The position numbers and the translations under genes are program-made. From the NCBI GenBank assembly GCA_002408085.1, contig DHQL01000003.1, positions 48,476 through 112,475 of the forward strand: a stretch of DNA of 64,000 nt, written 5' to 3'. The notes below the pieces were generated by a model. The model was not told the origin of the DNA. It saw nothing but the letters and a program-made list of their open reading frames with translations, and ran no database searches. This document shows, one piece after another, positions 35,528-44,251 of this stretch (positions are counted from its first letter, which is position 1; each line of letters opens with the position of its first letter). The DNA is from Spirochaeta sp. UBA5339. GTDB lineage: Bacteria; Spirochaetota; Spirochaetia; DSM-2461.

Positions 35528-36829
35528 TTGATTTGGAATAAACAGGCGGAGTGTGAGAACCGCGATGACCGGAAGGTAAAGCAGCTTTACAACCTGAAGA
35601 AGCTGGTGCGCCATGTGTACGAGACCATTCCCTTCTATAAAAAGAAATTTGATGATCTGGGTGTTAAGCCCGACGATATCAAGACTCTTGCGGATATCTC
35701 CAAGCTTCCCTTTACAACAAAGGATGAGCTGAGAGAGACCTATCCCTACGGTCTTCTTGCCTGTGACAAGAAGGATGTTGTAGAGATTCACACCTCCTCG
35801 GGAACTACGGGTACTCCTGTTCTGGGAGCCTATACATCCAATGATATCAAGATGTGGGGCGAAGTAATGGCCCGCTGTCTCTGTATGGCAGGGGGAACTC
35901 CCGATGATGTTGTCCAGAACGGTTACGGCTACGGTATGTTTACCGGGGGCCTCGGAGTTCACTACGGTTCCCATACCCTGGGATGCAACACCATTCCCAT
36001 CTCCTCGGGAAATACCAAGAGACAGCTGATGATGATGCGGGACTTCAAGTCCACCATGCTCACCTGTACTCCCTCCTACTCCCTCTATATGGCGGAGCAG
36101 GCAAAGGAGATGGGCATTGACTTCAAGGACCTCTCCCTGAAGGCCGGAATCTTCGGCGCCGAGCCCTGGAGCGACAATATGCGCAAGGAGATCGAGGAGA
36201 AGCTGAACCTTGAGGCCTTCGATATCTACGGCCTCACTGAGATCGTCGGACCCGGTGTCTCCAACGAGTGCCAGGCCCATAACGGTCTTCACGTCAACGA
36301 GGACCACTTCTATCCCGAAATCATCGATCCCAAGACCGGCGAAGTTCTTCCCGAAGGCGAGAAGGGAGAGCTTGTATTTACAACCATAACAAGAGAGGGA
36401 ACCCCTATTATCCGCTATCGGACCCGGGACATCACCTGGCTCTGGCACGACGAGTGCTCCTGCGGCAGAACCACCGTCAAGATGCACCGCCTTCTGGGAC
36501 GGACAGACGACATGCTGATCCTCCGGGGTGTAAACGTCTTCCCCAGCCAGATCGAGAATGTTCTGATGCGGATCGAAGAGACTGAGCCCCACTATCAGAT
36601 CGTTGTTGACCGCGGCGACTCCCACCTGGATGAGGTGGAACTCCATGTTGAAGTGGAGCCCAATTTCTTTACCGATGAAACAAAGAGCCTTGAGAAGATC
36701 AAGGCCAAGATCGGTGCGGAGATCAAGCAGGAACTGGGAATCTCGGTTATAATCAAACTTGTAGAGCCCAAGTCCATTGCCCGTTCCGAAGGAAAGGCAA
36801 AGAGGGTTATCGACAAAAGAACTCTATAA
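35528..36829 (+). CDS. paaK: Phenylacetate-CoA ligase (second of a pair)
   Basis: A 433-residue paralogue of the preceding ligase with the same motif set: HTSSGTTGTPVLGAYT, FGAEPWSDN, DIYGLTEIVGPGVSNEC, IRYRTRDITWLWHDECSCGR and GRTDDMLILRGVNVFPSQIE. It begins with TTG, five bases after AGGAGG (35517-35522). Two ligases side by side suggest different arylacetate preferences. The conserved Thr/Glu differences between them (SEMNGPSVAFEC in the first against TEIVGPGVSNEC here) lie near the acyl pocket. Confidence 0.93.
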   Translation: MIWNKQAECENRDDRKVKQLYNLKKLVRHVYETIPFYKKKFDDLGVKPDDIKTLADISKLPFTTKDELRETYPYGLLACDKKDVVEIHTSSGTTGTPVLGAYTSNDIKMWGEVMARCLCMAGGTPDDVVQNGYGYGMFTGGLGVHYGSHTLGCNTIPISSGNTKRQLMMMRDFKSTMLTCTPSYSLYMAEQAKEMGIDFKDLSLKAGIFGAEPWSDNMRKEIEEKLNLEAFDIYGLTEIVGPGVSNECQAHNGLHVNEDHFYPEIIDPKTGEVLPEGEKGELVFTTITREGTPIIRYRTRDITWLWHDECSCGRTTVKMHRLLGRTDDMLILRGVNVFPSQIENVLMRIEETEPHYQIVVDRGDSHLDEVELHVEVEPNFFTDETKSLEKIKAKIGAEIKQELGISVIIKLVEPKSIARSEGKAKRVIDKRTL

Positions 36830-36830
36830 A

Positions 36831-36892
36831 GCCGTCTGAAACCGCGCCTTAACCCGCAGGCATTCCGGTTTCGAATCGGGGTGCCGTCTGAA
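36831..36892 (+). repeat. Two GCCGTCTGAA direct repeats flanking a hairpin
   Basis: The decamer GCCGTCTGAA occurs at 36831-36840 and again at 36883-36892. Between them, GAAACCG (36838-36844) pairs with CGGTTTC (36866-36872), with a nested GCCT/AGGC stem. The repeat lies between the second ligase and the ACT gene; its role is unknown. Confidence 0.6.
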
Positions 36893-36912
36893 TCAAACAA
36901 GAGGAGATAATT

Positions 36913-37329
36913 ATGAAAGTAAAACAGATATCAGTATTCCTTGAAAACAAGAACGGCCGCCTCTCAGAGGTCACCCGCATCCTTTCGGAAGGGGAGATCA
37001 GTCTCAGAGCCATGACAATAGCCGATACGGCGGACTTCGGAATTCTCAGAATCATTGCCGAGCAGCCCGATAAGTGTCTTGAGCTTCTGAAACAGCACAA
37101 CTTCACCGCAAGGGTAACCGAGGTGATCGGTGTTCGCCTGGATGATAAACCCGGCGCCCTCCATGAGGTAATGCAGATCTTCGAGGATAACAAAGTGAAT
37201 ATCGAGTATCTCTACTCTACACTGATGCTTTCTGATGACAAGGTCGTCATCATGTTCAAGGTCGAGGATATCGATCACGGTCTTGATATTATCATGCAGA
37301 ACGGGATGGAGGCTATCACCGCGTTTTGA
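36913..37329 (+). CDS. Tandem ACT-domain protein
   Basis: A 138-residue protein made of two ACT domains (residues ~1-65: KQISVFLENKNGRLSEVTRIL; ~70-138: VIGVRLDDKPGALHEVMQIF). Free-standing tandem ACT proteins of this type usually accompany phenylacetate-CoA ligase and indolepyruvate oxidoreductase genes and are thought to sense amino acids. It may allosterically or transcriptionally tune the cluster. It overlaps the thioesterase gene by four bases. Confidence 0.9.
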   Translation: MKVKQISVFLENKNGRLSEVTRILSEGEISLRAMTIADTADFGILRIIAEQPDKCLELLKQHNFTARVTEVIGVRLDDKPGALHEVMQIFEDNKVNIEYLYSTLMLSDDKVVIMFKVEDIDHGLDIIMQNGMEAITAF

Positions 37330-37766
37330 ACACATACACAACAGTCCGCTCGGAACATCTGAATCACCATAACTTTCTCTTTGGAGGGCAGATGCTCTTT
37401 TGGGTGGACGAGTATGCCTGGCTTACCGCGGCCCGGGACTTTCCCGGGTACCGTCTGGTAACCAGGGGGATGGAGCGGATAAGCTTCGAGGAGTCCGTGG
37501 TCAACGGCTCCATCCTCCGTTTTCATATCCTTCCCGCACGTCAGGGAAAAAGCTCCATATGCTATCAGGTGGATGTCTATGCCGATTCACCGGGAGCATC
37601 AGAGGAAAAACTTGTCTTTTCCAACAAGGTGACCTTTGTCTCCGTAGACTGTGCACGAAAGAAGGTGGACCTGCCGAAGAAGGAGAAGCTCCGCTCGGTA
37701 ATCGAGGATTTCAATCCCGCTGAGATGGAAAGAGGCGGAGGCCAGCCCCCCTTCTGTGAGGACTGA
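37326..37766 (+). CDS. Hotdog-fold acyl-CoA thioesterase
   Basis: A 146-residue hotdog thioesterase of the BACH/YciA type: HLNHHNFLFGGQMLFWVDEYAWLTA has the characteristic N-x-x-G-x-x-G...D-E active-site pattern, followed by RISFEESVVNGSILRF. It begins with TTG overlapping the ACT stop (TTGA). Its position suggests hydrolysis of arylacetyl-CoA or related CoA esters to free CoA. Confidence 0.85.
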   Translation: MNTYTTVRSEHLNHHNFLFGGQMLFWVDEYAWLTAARDFPGYRLVTRGMERISFEESVVNGSILRFHILPARQGKSSICYQVDVYADSPGASEEKLVFSNKVTFVSVDCARKKVDLPKKEKLRSVIEDFNPAEMERGGGQPPFCED

Positions 37767-37786
37767 TCCTGTCCCACAGGTCGGAA

Positions 37787-38956
37787 TCAGAGGGATGAAG
37801 AGTTCCGGGATGCCGTCTCCCTCTTTTGCGCCTTCCGCCGTTTCTTGTCTTCATACATAAGCCTGTCTATCTCCCCCAGCTCCCGTTCAAGAACAAAGTC
37901 GGATGTATCACTGCAGAATTTATAACCGTAGCTCATACTGATTCTGTATCCTTCGATGGTCCCGTTGACCAGGTCCAGGCTGTGGTCCAGACGTTCGACA
38001 ATCCTCGGGCAGATATCAGGTCTTTCCGACTCTATCAGCAGAACGAACTCATCTCCCCCGTAGCGGCAGACCAGATCTCCCGGGGAGGTATCCGAGACAA
38101 GTATCTTGGCAACAATCTGCAGGACCTTGTCCCCCTCGGGGTGGCCGAAGTTGTCATTGATGAATTTAAAGTCGTTCATGTCTATAAGGATCAGAGAGAA
38201 GGGCTCGTTGTTTCTACTCTTGAACTCCAGACGGCTCTCAAACTGGCTCCGTGTAAAAAGATTTGTCAGGGTGTCTCTGGTGGAGTTGGACTGTTCCAGC
38301 AGGATGTAGGTCAGAAGAACCGCCAGAGTGTTTCCCGGCCAGTAGAGTGAGAGGCCGTAGGTAAAGGTCTGGAGCATCGCCGTCATCAGGGGGATGGATA
38401 TAAAGAGAATGATCACCTGGGTGATCCGTCCCGCAAAGAGAGACCTGTGACGGTAGAAAAAGAGGAGGGCACCGGCGATCCATAGGTAGAGAATGTAGGC
38501 AATGACCTGATAGAAAGGACCCCGGCTGTAGAGGCCATCGGCATTGAGTCTGAAAACCAGTCCCGGCCTGACAAGGTTTGCCGCCATTATGATCAGGATG
38601 ATATAGGCGGGACCAAGGTAGATCAGAACCCGTTTCTTCAGGGCCCTCCGGTTGTTGAAGATATTGTAGTCCAGGTAGCACATCCAGGCCACAATGGGGG
38701 CGGGACTCAGAAGATAGGAGAGGGTTTGAAGCCAGAATGTCACCCTTACCGGTTCAGGTCCCGTACCATCGAGAAACCAGTTTACTATGCCCAGCAGAGT
38801 CACTGCAGCCAGAGCCATGATCAGATAGCTGAAGAGTTCAGAAGAGTAGTTCTCCTCATTACTGCTTCTCCTGGAGTGGATCAGAAGAAAAATGAGAATG
38901 AAAAGGGAGTAGAAAAGAAGGTCTGTTCTGACCAGTTTATCGATGATCATCTCCAT
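37787..38956 (-). CDS. Membrane diguanylate cyclase
   Basis: A 389-residue protein with seven or eight hydrophobic helices over residues ~10-225 followed by a GGDEF domain (DTLTNLFTRSQFESRL, then CRYGGDEFVLL). The active site is canonical GGDEF. The inhibitory RxxD site is absent (SPGD at the expected place), so product inhibition is probably missing. The ligand or signal is unknown. Confidence 0.92.
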   Translation of the reverse strand: MEMIIDKLVRTDLLFYSLFILIFLLIHSRRSSNEENYSSELFSYLIMALAAVTLLGIVNWFLDGTGPEPVRVTFWLQTLSYLLSPAPIVAWMCYLDYNIFNNRRALKKRVLIYLGPAYIILIIMAANLVRPGLVFRLNADGLYSRGPFYQVIAYILYLWIAGALLFFYRHRSLFAGRITQVIILFISIPLMTAMLQTFTYGLSLYWPGNTLAVLLTYILLEQSNSTRDTLTNLFTRSQFESRLEFKSRNNEPFSLILIDMNDFKFINDNFGHPEGDKVLQIVAKILVSDTSPGDLVCRYGGDEFVLLIESERPDICPRIVERLDHSLDLVNGTIEGYRISMSYGYKFCSDTSDFVLERELGEIDRLMYEDKKRRKAQKRETASRNSSSL

Positions 38957-39057
38957 GGTAATTTAATTCTAGTTCTTTCGTATCCGGGCTGCCACAGTAT
39001 CCAGCCTGTTCACATATACGATTGTATGTTCCCCCGGCCTGAGCTATACTGCCACCC

Positions 39058-40020
39058 ATGAGCCGATACCGAGTTGTAATTACAGACAATCTTTTTGATG
39101 ACTGCCTTGTCGAGGAGCAGGTCTTTCAGGGAGAGAGTGTGGATCTGGAGATCTACAGCCGTATGGACAGGAGTGAGCTGCTGGAGAAGGTAAGAACCGC
39201 CGATGCGCTGCTTTTGAATATGGTCCATGCGGACCGGAACTTTATAGAGTCACTCGAGAAGTGCAGGATTATCTCCCGTTACGGAATCGGCTATGATAAT
39301 GTTGATGTTCAGGCCGCAAGAGAGAAGGGCATCCATGTGGGGATTGTCCCTGACTACTGCGCCGTAGAGGTGGCGGAGCATGCGGCGGCCATGCTGCTTT
39401 CTGTGGCAAGGCGCATTCCACAGCGTCACGAGCTGGTCCGCAAGGGCCATTGGCGTGACTCTCCCGGACATACACTTTTCCGGATACAGGGCTCGGTTCT
39501 GGGTATTCTCGGTTACGGCAGGACGGGACAGGCCCTGCACCGTCAGGTTGCGGGATTCGGTTTCAGCCGGGTTGTTGTCCACTCACGGGGACTGAAGCCG
39601 GGAACAGTTCTTCCCTGCGGCGCCGAGGCCGTATGTCTGGAAGAGCTTTTAACTCTGTCCGATTACCTCTCCGTCCACCTTCCCCTGACTGACGAAACCC
39701 GGTATATGCTTGATGATGAGCGCCTTCACTCCATGAAGGAGGGTGCGGTGCTGATCAATACAGCCCGGGGAGGAATCCTTGATGAGAAGGCTCTCTACAG
39801 TGCTCTGACCTCCGGGCCCCTGAGGGCCGCCGGTCTGGATGTGCTGGACAGTGAGCCCCCTGATCCCGATAATCCCCTCCTCAGCCTGGATAATGTTGTG
39901 ATCTCAGACCATGAGGCCTACTACAGTGAACAGTCCGTTGTGGATCTGAAGCGGAAGACCGCCGAGAATGTTCTGTCTGTGCTGAAGACGGGAAGGCCTG
40001 TCTGCGGGGTTGAGGAGTAG
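39058..40020 (+). CDS. D-isomer 2-hydroxyacid dehydrogenase family protein
   Basis: A 320-residue NAD-dependent dehydrogenase of the CtBP/phosphoglycerate dehydrogenase-like family: IISRYGIGYDNVDVQAA, Rossmann GILGYGRTGQAL, INTARGGILDE with the catalytic Arg, GLDVLDSEPPDPDNPLL with the Glu, and VISDHEAYYSEQSV with the His. Substrate unknown. It stands as a single gene divergent from the membrane cyclase. Confidence 0.88.
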   Translation: MSRYRVVITDNLFDDCLVEEQVFQGESVDLEIYSRMDRSELLEKVRTADALLLNMVHADRNFIESLEKCRIISRYGIGYDNVDVQAAREKGIHVGIVPDYCAVEVAEHAAAMLLSVARRIPQRHELVRKGHWRDSPGHTLFRIQGSVLGILGYGRTGQALHRQVAGFGFSRVVVHSRGLKPGTVLPCGAEAVCLEELLTLSDYLSVHLPLTDETRYMLDDERLHSMKEGAVLINTARGGILDEKALYSALTSGPLRAAGLDVLDSEPPDPDNPLLSLDNVVISDHEAYYSEQSVVDLKRKTAENVLSVLKTGRPVCGVEE

Positions 40021-40063
40021 GGCCGGTCAGGCCCGGGAGAGCCGCCTCTGAAAAGCGGCAGAA

Positions 40064-40756
40064 TCAGCCTGGAATAAAGAGAATAGATACCTCTTCACCG
40101 GTACGGTTCTGGTTCTTCTGAAAGTTTAGAGGGTCTGGTACGGGTTCTCCGTCTATAAGAAAGTAGTAGGCATAACGTCCCGGTTTTATGGAAAGCTCTG
40201 TGCTGTAGAGCCCCGGCTCCTCCTCTCTCAGGGCGGTCATATAGGGGTCCCAGCGGTTGAAGTCACCGCTCAGATAAACCCTTTTTCCCGGAGCAGTTCT
40301 GATATAGAACTCTACGGTTCCCCTTTCGGATTTGATTACTGGACTGAACTGCCTGACTCTCTGTTCGGGAGAAAAGGTCAACCTTGAAAGATAGAGGCCG
40401 TTCCGGTCTCTTACACTGTCCGGGTTTTCGGCATCTTCGATCCAGATTCCGTCAATGACAACTCTATAGTCTACTATCTCTGCAGCAGGCAGGGGCATTA
40501 CCAGAAAATAAACGCCGTGAGAGTTTTTCTGATAGCTGTAAACAGTCTGGAAGTTGTCGGTGGAGAAGGCTGCTCCCACAAACCGGGCGTCATGGCTGGG
40601 CTTGCTTGTCAGGATGAGATAATCCCTCCAGACCTCCGGAGCCGATGCCTCGGTGATCCCTGTGATTTTCAGATGAAGGTTGATATCATTGACTTCAAAG
40701 CCGTGGAGAAATGCGGCCGAAAAGAGAAGGAATAATAGTATAACTCTGTTTTTCAT
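40064..40756 (-). CDS. Exported protein with C-terminal glycogen-binding (CBM48/AMPK) domain
   Basis: A 230-residue exported protein: signal peptide (residues 1-19, ending LHG), a central region, and a C-terminal glycogen-binding-like domain of ~80 residues (VYLSGDFNRWDPYMTALREE, then GRYAYYFLIDGEPVPDP). This domain is usually cytoplasmic (AMPK beta, glycogen enzymes), so its export is notable; similar exported versions occur in spirochaetes. A role in binding alpha-glucans or a shape-sensing function is possible. Confidence 0.75.
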   Translation of the reverse strand: MKNRVILLFLLFSAAFLHGFEVNDINLHLKITGITEASAPEVWRDYLILTSKPSHDARFVGAAFSTDNFQTVYSYQKNSHGVYFLVMPLPAAEIVDYRVVIDGIWIEDAENPDSVRDRNGLYLSRLTFSPEQRVRQFSPVIKSERGTVEFYIRTAPGKRVYLSGDFNRWDPYMTALREEEPGLYSTELSIKPGRYAYYFLIDGEPVPDPLNFQKNQNRTGEEVSILFIPG

Positions 40757-40863
40757 TATGGGGTTCCTGTGTTATGATTTTCGGATTAAGCAGGGCTTTA
40801 GTTAAGAGCATATGAAAAAACTTTTGTCCCCTCCGAAAAATGCCGAAATAATAAGAAGTTATT

Positions 40864-43800
40864 ATGCCTACACGGGAAGATATAGACAGTTTTAAACAGA
40901 AAGTTAACCTCTGGGGGGATGAGCCGGCAATCATGGAAGCAATGGGCGAAACCATTGAGGACGTGCTGCCCCCCGAACCGTCTCTGGAAGAGGAGCTGGA
41001 AAGCGGTGAGCTGAGCCAGGACAATCTGTCTATGGATGAATTCCTGAGTCAGGCGGGGCTTGATGTTGAAGATGAGACTGAGGATATGCCGGGCCTGGAT
41101 GATCTTCTTGATGAGCCTGTGGAATCTCCTGTTCCCGAAACAGAATCCCCCGAAACAGACGATTTTGCACTTCCTCCGGACATGTCCGATTTCAGTGATC
41201 TCGGTTTTGATGAAACAGAGGAATCTCCCGCCTCTCCGGAAGACTCCTTTGATGACCTTTTTGGAGGCGGTGAAGGTGCCGGCCTTGAAGGTCTGGAAGA
41301 CCTGATCGGAACGGAAGATCTCGGCGGCGTGGAAGAGGCGGACCTTGAGGGTCTTGAAGGTCTCGGCGGCGCGGAAGAGGCGGACCTTGAGGGTCTTGAT
41401 GGTCTCGGCGGCGTGGAAGAGGCGGACCTTGAGGGTCTTGAAGATCTCGGCGGCGTGGAAGAGGCGGACCTTGAGGGTCTTGAAGATCTCGGCGGCGTGG
41501 GAGATACGGGTCTTGAGGGTCTTGATGGTCTCGGCGGCGTGGAAGAGGCGGACCTTGAGGGTCTTGAAGATCTCGGCGGCGTGGGAGATACGGACCTTGA
41601 GGGTCTTGAAGATCTCGGCGGCGTGGAAGATACAGGTTTTGAGGGTCTTGAAGATCTCGGCGGCGTGGAAGATACCGGTTTTGAGGGTCTGGAAGATCTC
41701 GGCGGTGCGGAAGATGCCGTTCCTGAAAGTCTTGAAGACCTCGGAGGCCCGGACATATCCGGTGGTCTGGATGAGATGGACCTGGGTGATCTGGATGAGC
41801 TGGGCTCTATGGAAGACATGGACCTTGGGGGCCTGGATGTTCCGGGTGCTTCCGAACCCGGAGCTTCGGAAGATCTTGAGGAGCTTGAGGATCTTGGTGA
41901 ACCCGAAGAGCTGGTGGGGGGCGAGGAAGAGGGTTTTGATCTGAATGCTCCGGGAGAAGAGTTTGATCTCAGTTCTCCTGATGAGGATATAGCAGAACTG
42001 GGCGGCATTGATGATATGTCCCTGGAGGATGAGGGAGTTCCCCAGTTCTCGCTGGGAAATCTCTCCGAAGGTTTTGAATTTCAGGAAGGCATCAGCTTCG
42101 ATGATGACCTGGATGCCTCCCTGGACAGTCTGGATACTCTGGATGATACCTTCCTTATGGATGATACCGATGATCTGGAGATAGAGGAGACTGACCTCTT
42201 TCAGATCAGCGATGAGGATATGGATGCAGTTCAGGAGAACCTGAGACGCCTCCCTCTCAATCTGAAAATTGCCATACAGGATGTTCTGTCCGAGGCTGAT
42301 GATCTGACCGGTGTACGGTACAAGAAACTGGTCACCATGCTGATCAAGGGCTCCGCTCCCCGTCAAATCAGTACCGAATTCTTTAATATTACAGGAAAGA
42401 AGATCGAACTTCCCAAGGGCTATCAGAAGCTTACGGGCAAGGAATTCGAGAAAAAGAAGACCGGATTTCTCTATCTCTTTGCAGAAAAGGGTTGGCCTTT
42501 TATCCGTCTGGCCGCCGTGATCCTTGTTCTTCTGGGTCTTACCGTATTCCTCAGCTTTCAGTATCTGTACCGTCCCATGCAGGCTCATATGTACTATGTC
42601 GATGGTCTGGAAAGGATAGCAGACGATGAGTACAGCGAGGCGGATGAGTTCTTCCGCAAGGCCTACTTCGGCTGGAATCTGGGCAGGCTGAATATCAAGG
42701 GCTGGCCCCGGAGGGGACGTTTCCTCGACTATGCCTCAGCCTATGAGGAGAGAAGGGCCTTCCCCTGGGCCGACATGATGTATGAGGGACTGATCGGGGA
42801 GTATCCGGACTATATCAACGGATACTACCGCTATGGAACCTTTCTCACAAACAGAACAGGCGACTATGCCAAGTCCGCGGAGATACTCTCCCTGGGACTG
42901 AATCGGGACCTCTTCAACTACAACCTGACCCTTGCCCTGGGGGACAACTACATGCTCTGGGCGGAGGAAGACCCTGACAAACTGGAAGATGCCCGCTACC
43001 AGTATGCCACTGCGGTTTCCCGGCGTGAAAACGACGAGAGCATGCTGAGGATGCTTACCTACTTCCTGAAAACAGAGAACGATGAGCAGATTCGGATTCT
43101 GAATAATATCTATGCCAGCAAAACGAATATCAAAGGGGACAGCGCCTTTACCGCAAAGGTCCTCTCCGATCTGGGCGGATACTATATCGACCGGAACCAG
43201 GTCAGCGATGCCAAGGACCTGCTTTTCAAGGCGGAACAGATCAATATGACCGTCCCGGAGGTTCACTATCAGCTGGCCCGCTATTTCAGAAGAACCTACA
43301 ACACCGGGCAGGAGAAGGTGGCCCTTCAGAAAACTCTTTTCTATATGGATCAGGTGCAGCCACTCAACCGTTCAAGGATCTTCAAGAAGATCGCCGTCTA
43401 TCGCCGCAGAGGTGAGATCAGCATGGAAGAGGGGCGTTATGACAGCGCCGAAGCCGAGTTTGTGGCGGGAATCAACCTCCTTGAGGATTCCCAGGCACGG
43501 GGACTGATCGGTACAGACCCTCTGATTGGAGAACTCTACGGAGATATGGGTAACCTCCACTACGATGTCTATGATGATCTGGGGGCAGCTCTAGAGTACT
43601 ACATCCTGGCCGAAAAGAACCGGTACTTCAAGGGGGAAATGTCCTATAAGAAGGGATATGTCTATTATGACAAGGGCGACTATGACAGTGCCGTTCTGGA
43701 ATTCGAATCGGCCCTGAAGACTCTGACGGATCGGCGTAATACCCAGTTTGCCCTGGCAAACACACTGGTCCACCGGCAGAACCTCTTCGGCGCCCGCAAC

Positions 43801-44175
43801 CAGTATCAGGAGATCCTGAGAGGACTGAAGCGGGACGAGAGTGCCCTGCCCTATCTTGCACCCGAAGACATACTGGAGCACCGCTCCCTGGTAAACAACT
43901 TTATCCGTGTATACAACAATCTGGCCTATGTGGACTTCCAGCTTGCAGATCGCAGCCGCGATCCCTCCAAGGAGAGCGAAGCCCTTCTGAACCTGACAAA
44001 GGCGGCAGACTATGCCGACCGGATTGACCGTGACCCCGAAACAAGGGTCCGCACCAGACCCGAAGACAGTCTGGTCTTCCAGAACACCATGGCCATCCTG
44101 AAGCCTCTGCCCGGGACAAGCGTCTACATGTACGATGAGATTACCAGGACTCCCGACGAGATGCTGAGCCGTTAA
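40864..44175 (+). CDS. Acidic-repeat TPR membrane protein
   Basis: A 1103-residue protein in three parts. Residues ~1-460 are strongly acidic and low-complexity, including about ten copies of a 14-residue repeat (ADLEGLEDLGGVEE type, residues ~159-298). Residues ~460-530 form a small folded linker (LPLNLKIAIQDVLSEADDLT). One membrane helix spans ~547-568 (RLAAVILVLLGLTVFLSF). The rest, ~570-1103, is built of TPR-like helical repeats (YDSAEAEFVAGINLLED; YDSAVLEFESALKTL). No signal peptide, so the acidic part should be cytoplasmic and the TPR part periplasmic. No homologue recognised; perhaps a scaffold linking a cytoplasmic and periplasmic partner. Confidence 0.9.
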   Translation: MPTREDIDSFKQKVNLWGDEPAIMEAMGETIEDVLPPEPSLEEELESGELSQDNLSMDEFLSQAGLDVEDETEDMPGLDDLLDEPVESPVPETESPETDDFALPPDMSDFSDLGFDETEESPASPEDSFDDLFGGGEGAGLEGLEDLIGTEDLGGVEEADLEGLEGLGGAEEADLEGLDGLGGVEEADLEGLEDLGGVEEADLEGLEDLGGVGDTGLEGLDGLGGVEEADLEGLEDLGGVGDTDLEGLEDLGGVEDTGFEGLEDLGGVEDTGFEGLEDLGGAEDAVPESLEDLGGPDISGGLDEMDLGDLDELGSMEDMDLGGLDVPGASEPGASEDLEELEDLGEPEELVGGEEEGFDLNAPGEEFDLSSPDEDIAELGGIDDMSLEDEGVPQFSLGNLSEGFEFQEGISFDDDLDASLDSLDTLDDTFLMDDTDDLEIEETDLFQISDEDMDAVQENLRRLPLNLKIAIQDVLSEADDLTGVRYKKLVTMLIKGSAPRQISTEFFNITGKKIELPKGYQKLTGKEFEKKKTGFLYLFAEKGWPFIRLAAVILVLLGLTVFLSFQYLYRPMQAHMYYVDGLERIADDEYSEADEFFRKAYFGWNLGRLNIKGWPRRGRFLDYASAYEERRAFPWADMMYEGLIGEYPDYINGYYRYGTFLTNRTGDYAKSAEILSLGLNRDLFNYNLTLALGDNYMLWAEEDPDKLEDARYQYATAVSRRENDESMLRMLTYFLKTENDEQIRILNNIYASKTNIKGDSAFTAKVLSDLGGYYIDRNQVSDAKDLLFKAEQINMTVPEVHYQLARYFRRTYNTGQEKVALQKTLFYMDQVQPLNRSRIFKKIAVYRRRGEISMEEGRYDSAEAEFVAGINLLEDSQARGLIGTDPLIGELYGDMGNLHYDVYDDLGAALEYYILAEKNRYFKGEMSYKKGYVYYDKGDYDSAVLEFESALKTLTDRRNTQFALANTLVHRQNLFGARNQYQEILRGLKRDESALPYLAPEDILEHRSLVNNFIRVYNNLAYVDFQLADRSRDPSKESEALLNLTKAADYADRIDRDPETRVRTRPEDSLVFQNTMAILKPLPGTSVYMYDEITRTPDEMLSR
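41338..41757 (+). repeat. 42-base tandem repeat in the acidic-repeat gene
   Basis: Ten units of 42 bases in phase with the reading frame, each encoding 14 residues (consensus A/T-D-L-E-G-L-E-D-L-G-G-V-E-E); the last is degenerate. Near-identity at the DNA level (for example GACCTTGAGGGTCTTGAAGA recurring) implies recent expansion and likely length variation. Confidence 0.93.
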
Positions 44176-44251
44176 TTATCCGAATTAATATACATATAAT
44201 CATTAATATATTGATGGCAGATGATTCCGGGGTTACTATTTCCATATAGCC

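Noticed and set aside
35483..36646. 387-residue minus-strand open frame inside the second CoA ligase
   Set aside because: The plus strand encodes a full, motif-complete ligase; the opposite frame is a by-product of its codon bias.
36831..36892. A functional Neisseria-type DNA uptake signal
   Set aside because: The sequence matches, but the surrounding genome is spirochaetal and no inverted pair or enrichment can be shown from this window.
41049..42008. 319-residue serine/proline-rich open frame on the minus strand
   Set aside because: A second shadow of the same repeat region, of low complexity with no ribosome site or family features.
40798..42588. 596-residue open frame on the minus strand opposite the acidic-repeat gene
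   Set aside because: Its repeats mirror the tandem repeats of the plus-strand gene; codon use and the coherent TPR/TM architecture on the plus strand make it a shadow frame.
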